This document shows, one piece after another, positions 61,089 to 64,000 of a stretch of 64,000 nucleotides of DNA (positions within the stretch are counted from its first letter, which is position 1; the number at the start of each line of letters is the position of its first letter). The stretch spans positions 682,001 to 746,000 of the forward strand of contig NC_010676.1 in NCBI RefSeq assembly GCF_000020125.1, in the 5' to 3' direction. The notes below the pieces were generated by a model. The model worked only from the letters and a program-made list of their open reading frames with translations, was not told where the DNA came from and made no database searches. This DNA comes from Paraburkholderia phytofirmans PsJN. Lineage in GTDB: Bacteria; Pseudomonadota; Gammaproteobacteria; Burkholderiales; Burkholderiaceae. A program made the translations under genes and the position numbers.

Positions 61089-62501
61089 GTGTCTGCCGTA
61101 GCCGCTCGTCTTGAAAGACTTCCGTTGTCGGGCTTTCACCGCAAACTCCTGCTCATCGGTGGCTTGGGGTATCTGTTCGATGGACTCGATTCATCGTCGC
61201 TCGCGTTTTTGCTGCCGGTCGTGAGCAAGCTATGGCACCTGAGCAGCGCCGAAACAGGGCTCGTCGCGAGCAGCACCTATATCGGGTACTTCTTCGGCGC
61301 GTTCCTATCAGGCGTATTCGCCGATCTGATCGGGCGTCGTCGCATCATGATGACGGCGCTGGCCATCTACTGTGTCGCGTCGCTCGCGAGTGCGGCCGCG
61401 ACGGACTGGCACACGTTCTTCGCGCTGCGCATCGTCGCGGGATTTGGTTCCGGCGCGGAGACGGTGGTGATCGCGCCATTCCTCGCGGAATTCGTGCCGC
61501 GCCGCTACAGAGGGATGTTTTGCGGGGCGCTGGTCGGCTTCATGTCGTTCGGCTATCTGAGTTCGTCCATCCTCGGCTTCGTCGTGGTGCGAAATTATGT
61601 CGACGGCTGGCGCTACCTGGCCGTGGTGACCTCGTTGCCGGTCGTCATGCTGCTCTGGTGGCGCAGAACGCTGCCTGAGTCGCCGCGCTGGCTCGAAAGC
61701 CAGGGCCGGACAGATGAAGCGAACCGGATCGTCAGCACGATCGAGTCATGGTTTGCCGGCCGAGGCATTCATCTTCCGCCGGTCGGCTCCGTCGGCGTGC
61801 TTCCCGCATCGGCCCGCGCCAGCGGCAGCGCGTTGCAGAACGTGCTTACGTTATGGTCGCCGCGACTCGCACGCACCACGGCCGTCAGCTGGCTGATGTG
61901 GTTCTCGGTCGCGTTCGCGTATTACTCGTTCTTCTCCTGGATTCCGAGCCTGCTCCTCAAAGAAGGGCTCACCATGACGAAGAGCTTCGGCTATTCGATC
62001 GCGATCTACGGCGCGCAGATTCCGGGGTATTTCTCGGCCGCATGGCTCAACGAACGGATCGGGCGCAAGGCGGTGGTCGCGTCGTACATGTTGCTGGGCG
62101 GCATAGCGGCGATTGCGCTCGCGTTCTCTCATACTGGAATCGGGATCATGATCGCGGGCATTTGCCTGTCGTTCTTCATGAACGGTGCGTTCGCTGGCGT
62201 GTATGCGTACACCCCTGAAGTATTCCCGACCGCGGTGCGCACGACCGGTACCGGCTCGTCGTCATCGTTCGGCCGCATCGGCTCGGTGAGCGCGCCCATT
62301 CTGGTCGGCCTCATCTATCCCGTGCTCGGCTTCCTCGGTGTGTTCGCGATGACCACGACGGTTCTGCTGATCGGGGCCTGCGTGGTGTTCTTCCTGGGTA
62401 TCGAGACTCGCAACCGCTCGCTCGAAGACATCGAGGCCGAAGAATTCGGTCGCACGCAAGATGTTCGAGGCCCGCTCAGTTCCACTGAAATACACGGCTG
62501 A
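61089..62501 (+). CDS. MFS transporter (aromatic-acid / sugar porter type)
   Basis: A 470-residue 12-helix MFS protein: FHRKLLLIGGLGYLFDGLDSSSLAFLLP (TM1, with the D-x-x-D pattern), GVFADLIGRRRIMM, and LPESPRWLESQGRTDEANRI after TM6. Second gene of the divergent unit, 48 bases after the GGT-like gene. GTG start 61089 with GGGAGAAAG. Likely imports the substrate or exports a product of the enzyme. Confidence 0.9.
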   Translation: MSAVAARLERLPLSGFHRKLLLIGGLGYLFDGLDSSSLAFLLPVVSKLWHLSSAETGLVASSTYIGYFFGAFLSGVFADLIGRRRIMMTALAIYCVASLASAAATDWHTFFALRIVAGFGSGAETVVIAPFLAEFVPRRYRGMFCGALVGFMSFGYLSSSILGFVVVRNYVDGWRYLAVVTSLPVVMLLWWRRTLPESPRWLESQGRTDEANRIVSTIESWFAGRGIHLPPVGSVGVLPASARASGSALQNVLTLWSPRLARTTAVSWLMWFSVAFAYYSFFSWIPSLLLKEGLTMTKSFGYSIAIYGAQIPGYFSAAWLNERIGRKAVVASYMLLGGIAAIALAFSHTGIGIMIAGICLSFFMNGAFAGVYAYTPEVFPTAVRTTGTGSSSSFGRIGSVSAPILVGLIYPVLGFLGVFAMTTTVLLIGACVVFFLGIETRNRSLEDIEAEEFGRTQDVRGPLSSTEIHG

Positions 62502-62534
62502 ATGCTGTGATTTGCTAACCTTCCCACACAGACC

Positions 62535-63089
62535 ATGCAAGGCATCCGGATCGAAACTGCGCCGCCCAGCCCGCAAGCGCTGGACATGTCGAACCTCGAA
62601 CAACTCGCCAAGGCCATGCGGGTCACGGGTCAGCCAACGGCGATTTTCCGTGCGGTTCATGACGTGGCGGCAAGCGCAATCGGCTTCAGCCTTTTCACGA
62701 TCATGTCCTACGATGCGCAAAACCAGGAGGTGGAGCGCGTTTATACGAACATGCCCGACGTCTATCCGGTTGGCGGGCGCAAGAAAAAGCACGGCACGCC
62801 GTGGGCCAAACAGATCCTGCTCGACCTCCAGCCCTTTCGCGCGGAAACCCCGCAGGGCATCCGCGAAGCATTCGACGATCACACCGTGATGACCGGCATG
62901 GGCCTCGGATCGATACTGAACATTCCGATCGCGTACGACGGTCTGTGCATCGGCACAATGAACCTGACGCATCAGGAGCGGTGGTACACGAAGCGGCATG
63001 AAGAGTTGGGGTTGCTGATCGGTTCCTTCCTGGCTCCCGCTCTCGTTTCGCGCCATACGGTAACCGCCAGCAGTTCGACTTCGCTCTGA
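62535..63089 (+). CDS. GAF-domain protein
   Basis: A 184-residue protein that is mostly one GAF domain (about 20-165: IGFSLFTIMSYDAQNQEVERVYTNMPDVYP, then TGMGLGSILNIPIAYDGLCIGTMNLTHQ). GAF domains bind small ligands or may act as methionine-sulfoxide reductases (the free-Met-R type carries paired Cys; only one, in GLCIG, is present here). It lies between two transporter genes, so it may sense or process their substrate. Start is ATG 62535; no better. Confidence 0.85.
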   Translation: MQGIRIETAPPSPQALDMSNLEQLAKAMRVTGQPTAIFRAVHDVAASAIGFSLFTIMSYDAQNQEVERVYTNMPDVYPVGGRKKKHGTPWAKQILLDLQPFRAETPQGIREAFDDHTVMTGMGLGSILNIPIAYDGLCIGTMNLTHQERWYTKRHEELGLLIGSFLAPALVSRHTVTASSSTSL

Positions 63090-63090
63090 C

Positions 63091-64000
63091 ATGACCACTA
63101 CCCAACGTGTTGCGACAGCGTCGCCGGTGAGCCAGACTTCGGTGTCGCAAGGCCGCTGGCTGCTTGTTTTCATCCTCGGTTATCTTGCGCTCATGGCCGA
63201 TGGCGCGGACGTCATGATGTACGGCCTCACGCTGACGCGCATCAAGGACGACTTCGGACTGAGCAATGTCCAGGCCGGCGCATTGGGCAGCCTGACGTTG
63301 CTCGGCATGGCAGTCGGCGGGATTCTCGGCGGCTGGGCGAGCGATCGCATAGGGCGGGTGAGGGTGGTGGTCTGGGCGCTGGCGCTCTTTTCGCTCGGCG
63401 CGGGGTTGCTTGGACTCACGCACAGCTTTGTGGAGTTCGCGATTGTCCGCTTCATCGGTTCGTTGGGCATCGGCTCCATGGTGCTGGTCACGACGCTGGT
63501 TGCCGAATACGTGCCCACGGAGCGGCGCTCGCTGATTCTGGGCGCCTTGCAGACCGGTATTTCGGCCGGCTATATCGTGGTCATTGCGCTGAGCAGCTGG
63601 ATTTTGCCGCACTACGGCTGGCGCACGTTGTACTACGTGTCGGCGATACCCGTGGTGTTTGCTCTGGCAATCAAATTCGCGGTGCCCGAGCCGGCTAGCT
63701 GGCGGGCGAGCCAGGCCATCGAGCGCACGAGTCAGCGCCGCTGGCGCGACAGCCGCTATCACGTGATTTTCAGCAATCGACAGACGCGTACCCTGTTTAT
63801 CCTGTGGACGCTGGCCTCGGTTTTCATTCTTTCCGGCTTCTACGGCTTGAATAACTGGCTGCCAACGTACCTCGAAAAAGAGCTGCATATCAAGTTCAGC
63901 TCACTGACGGGGTACATGATCGGGACTTACGTCGTCGCGTTCATCGGCAAGATCTTCGCCGGCTGGCTGGGCGACCGTTGGAGCCGGCGCGGCGTGTATG
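63091..64000 (+). CDS. MFS transporter, partial (runs off window end)
   Basis: At least 303 residues, open at the window edge. TM1: LLVFILGYLALMADGADVMMYGLTL (with D-G-x-D, an aromatic-acid:H+ symporter trait), then GGWASDRIGRVRVV and LVAEYVPTERRSLILG. It starts one base after the GAF gene stop. Together with the gene at 61089 this gives two MFS porters in one unit. Confidence 0.9.
   Translation, partial: MTTTQRVATASPVSQTSVSQGRWLLVFILGYLALMADGADVMMYGLTLTRIKDDFGLSNVQAGALGSLTLLGMAVGGILGGWASDRIGRVRVVVWALALFSLGAGLLGLTHSFVEFAIVRFIGSLGIGSMVLVTTLVAEYVPTERRSLILGALQTGISAGYIVVIALSSWILPHYGWRTLYYVSAIPVVFALAIKFAVPEPASWRASQAIERTSQRRWRDSRYHVIFSNRQTRTLFILWTLASVFILSGFYGLNNWLPTYLEKELHIKFSSLTGYMIGTYVVAFIGKIFAGWLGDRWSRRGVY

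Overview
The window is a high-GC chromosome segment of a betaproteobacterium, most likely Paraburkholderia or close Burkholderia. The reasons are strong GC bias, a DUF4148 protein, two Burkholderia-type general porins, an MmyB-type XRE regulator, a three-subunit gluconate-type dehydrogenase and a complete Tad/Flp pilus locus. No rRNA, tRNA, CRISPR array, insertion sequence or prophage was seen. Strand assignments, starts and domains come from reading the sequence; no database search was run.

Layout. 1-2.9 kb: a three-gene unit in which a cyclic-nucleotide-binding/winged-helix protein carries a FliG-like C-terminus and is followed by its own MotA-like and MotB-like proteins. This is the most unusual item in the window. 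3-8.6 kb: a DUF4148 protein and a TlpA-like thioredoxin with duplicated upstream regions, a GFA-family protein, an OmpR/EnvZ-type two-component pair, and a cNMP-binding/thioredoxin-reductase-like fusion that lacks the CxxC. 8.9-12.4 kb: a secreted beta-propeller (its paralogue lies at 56.3-58.2 kb), DUF2322 and a PPP-type phosphatase. 12.4-13.75 kb: a gene-poor stretch with short inverted repeats and a sigma-54-like site. 13.75-26.5 kb: the tad locus (flp, tadV/cpaA, cpaB, cpaC, a lipoprotein, tadZ, tadA, tadB, tadC, two tadE-like genes, tadG), with a fatty-acid hydroxylase and an ICMT-like methyltransferase built into the same unit.

26.6-31.1 kb: a probable metal (copper?) uptake operon of DUF2946, TonB-dependent receptor and His-rich PepSY membrane protein. 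31.4-42.4 kb: a TPR-glycosyltransferase, a LysR regulator divergent from an arylsulfotransferase-like protein, an NCS2 permease, a porin, a molybdopterin-domain protein, a decayed alanyl-tRNA-editing gene, an AhpD-like protein with an MmyB-type regulator, and a second porin. 42.6-46.5 kb: a periplasmic gluconate-type dehydrogenase operon with a LacI-type palindrome upstream. 46.8-50 kb: two lipoproteins, one a large alpha/beta hydrolase. 50.2-56.2 kb: a GntR regulator, DUF1330, and a LysR/aconitase-family/MFS carboxylate module. 58.4-64 kb: a GntR regulator divergent from a gamma-glutamyltransferase-like enzyme, MFS, GAF, MFS cluster that runs off the window end.

The right half reads as an accessory catabolic and uptake region made of small regulator-enzyme-transporter modules. 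The left half holds surface machinery: the pilus, the stator-like unit and the propeller proteins.
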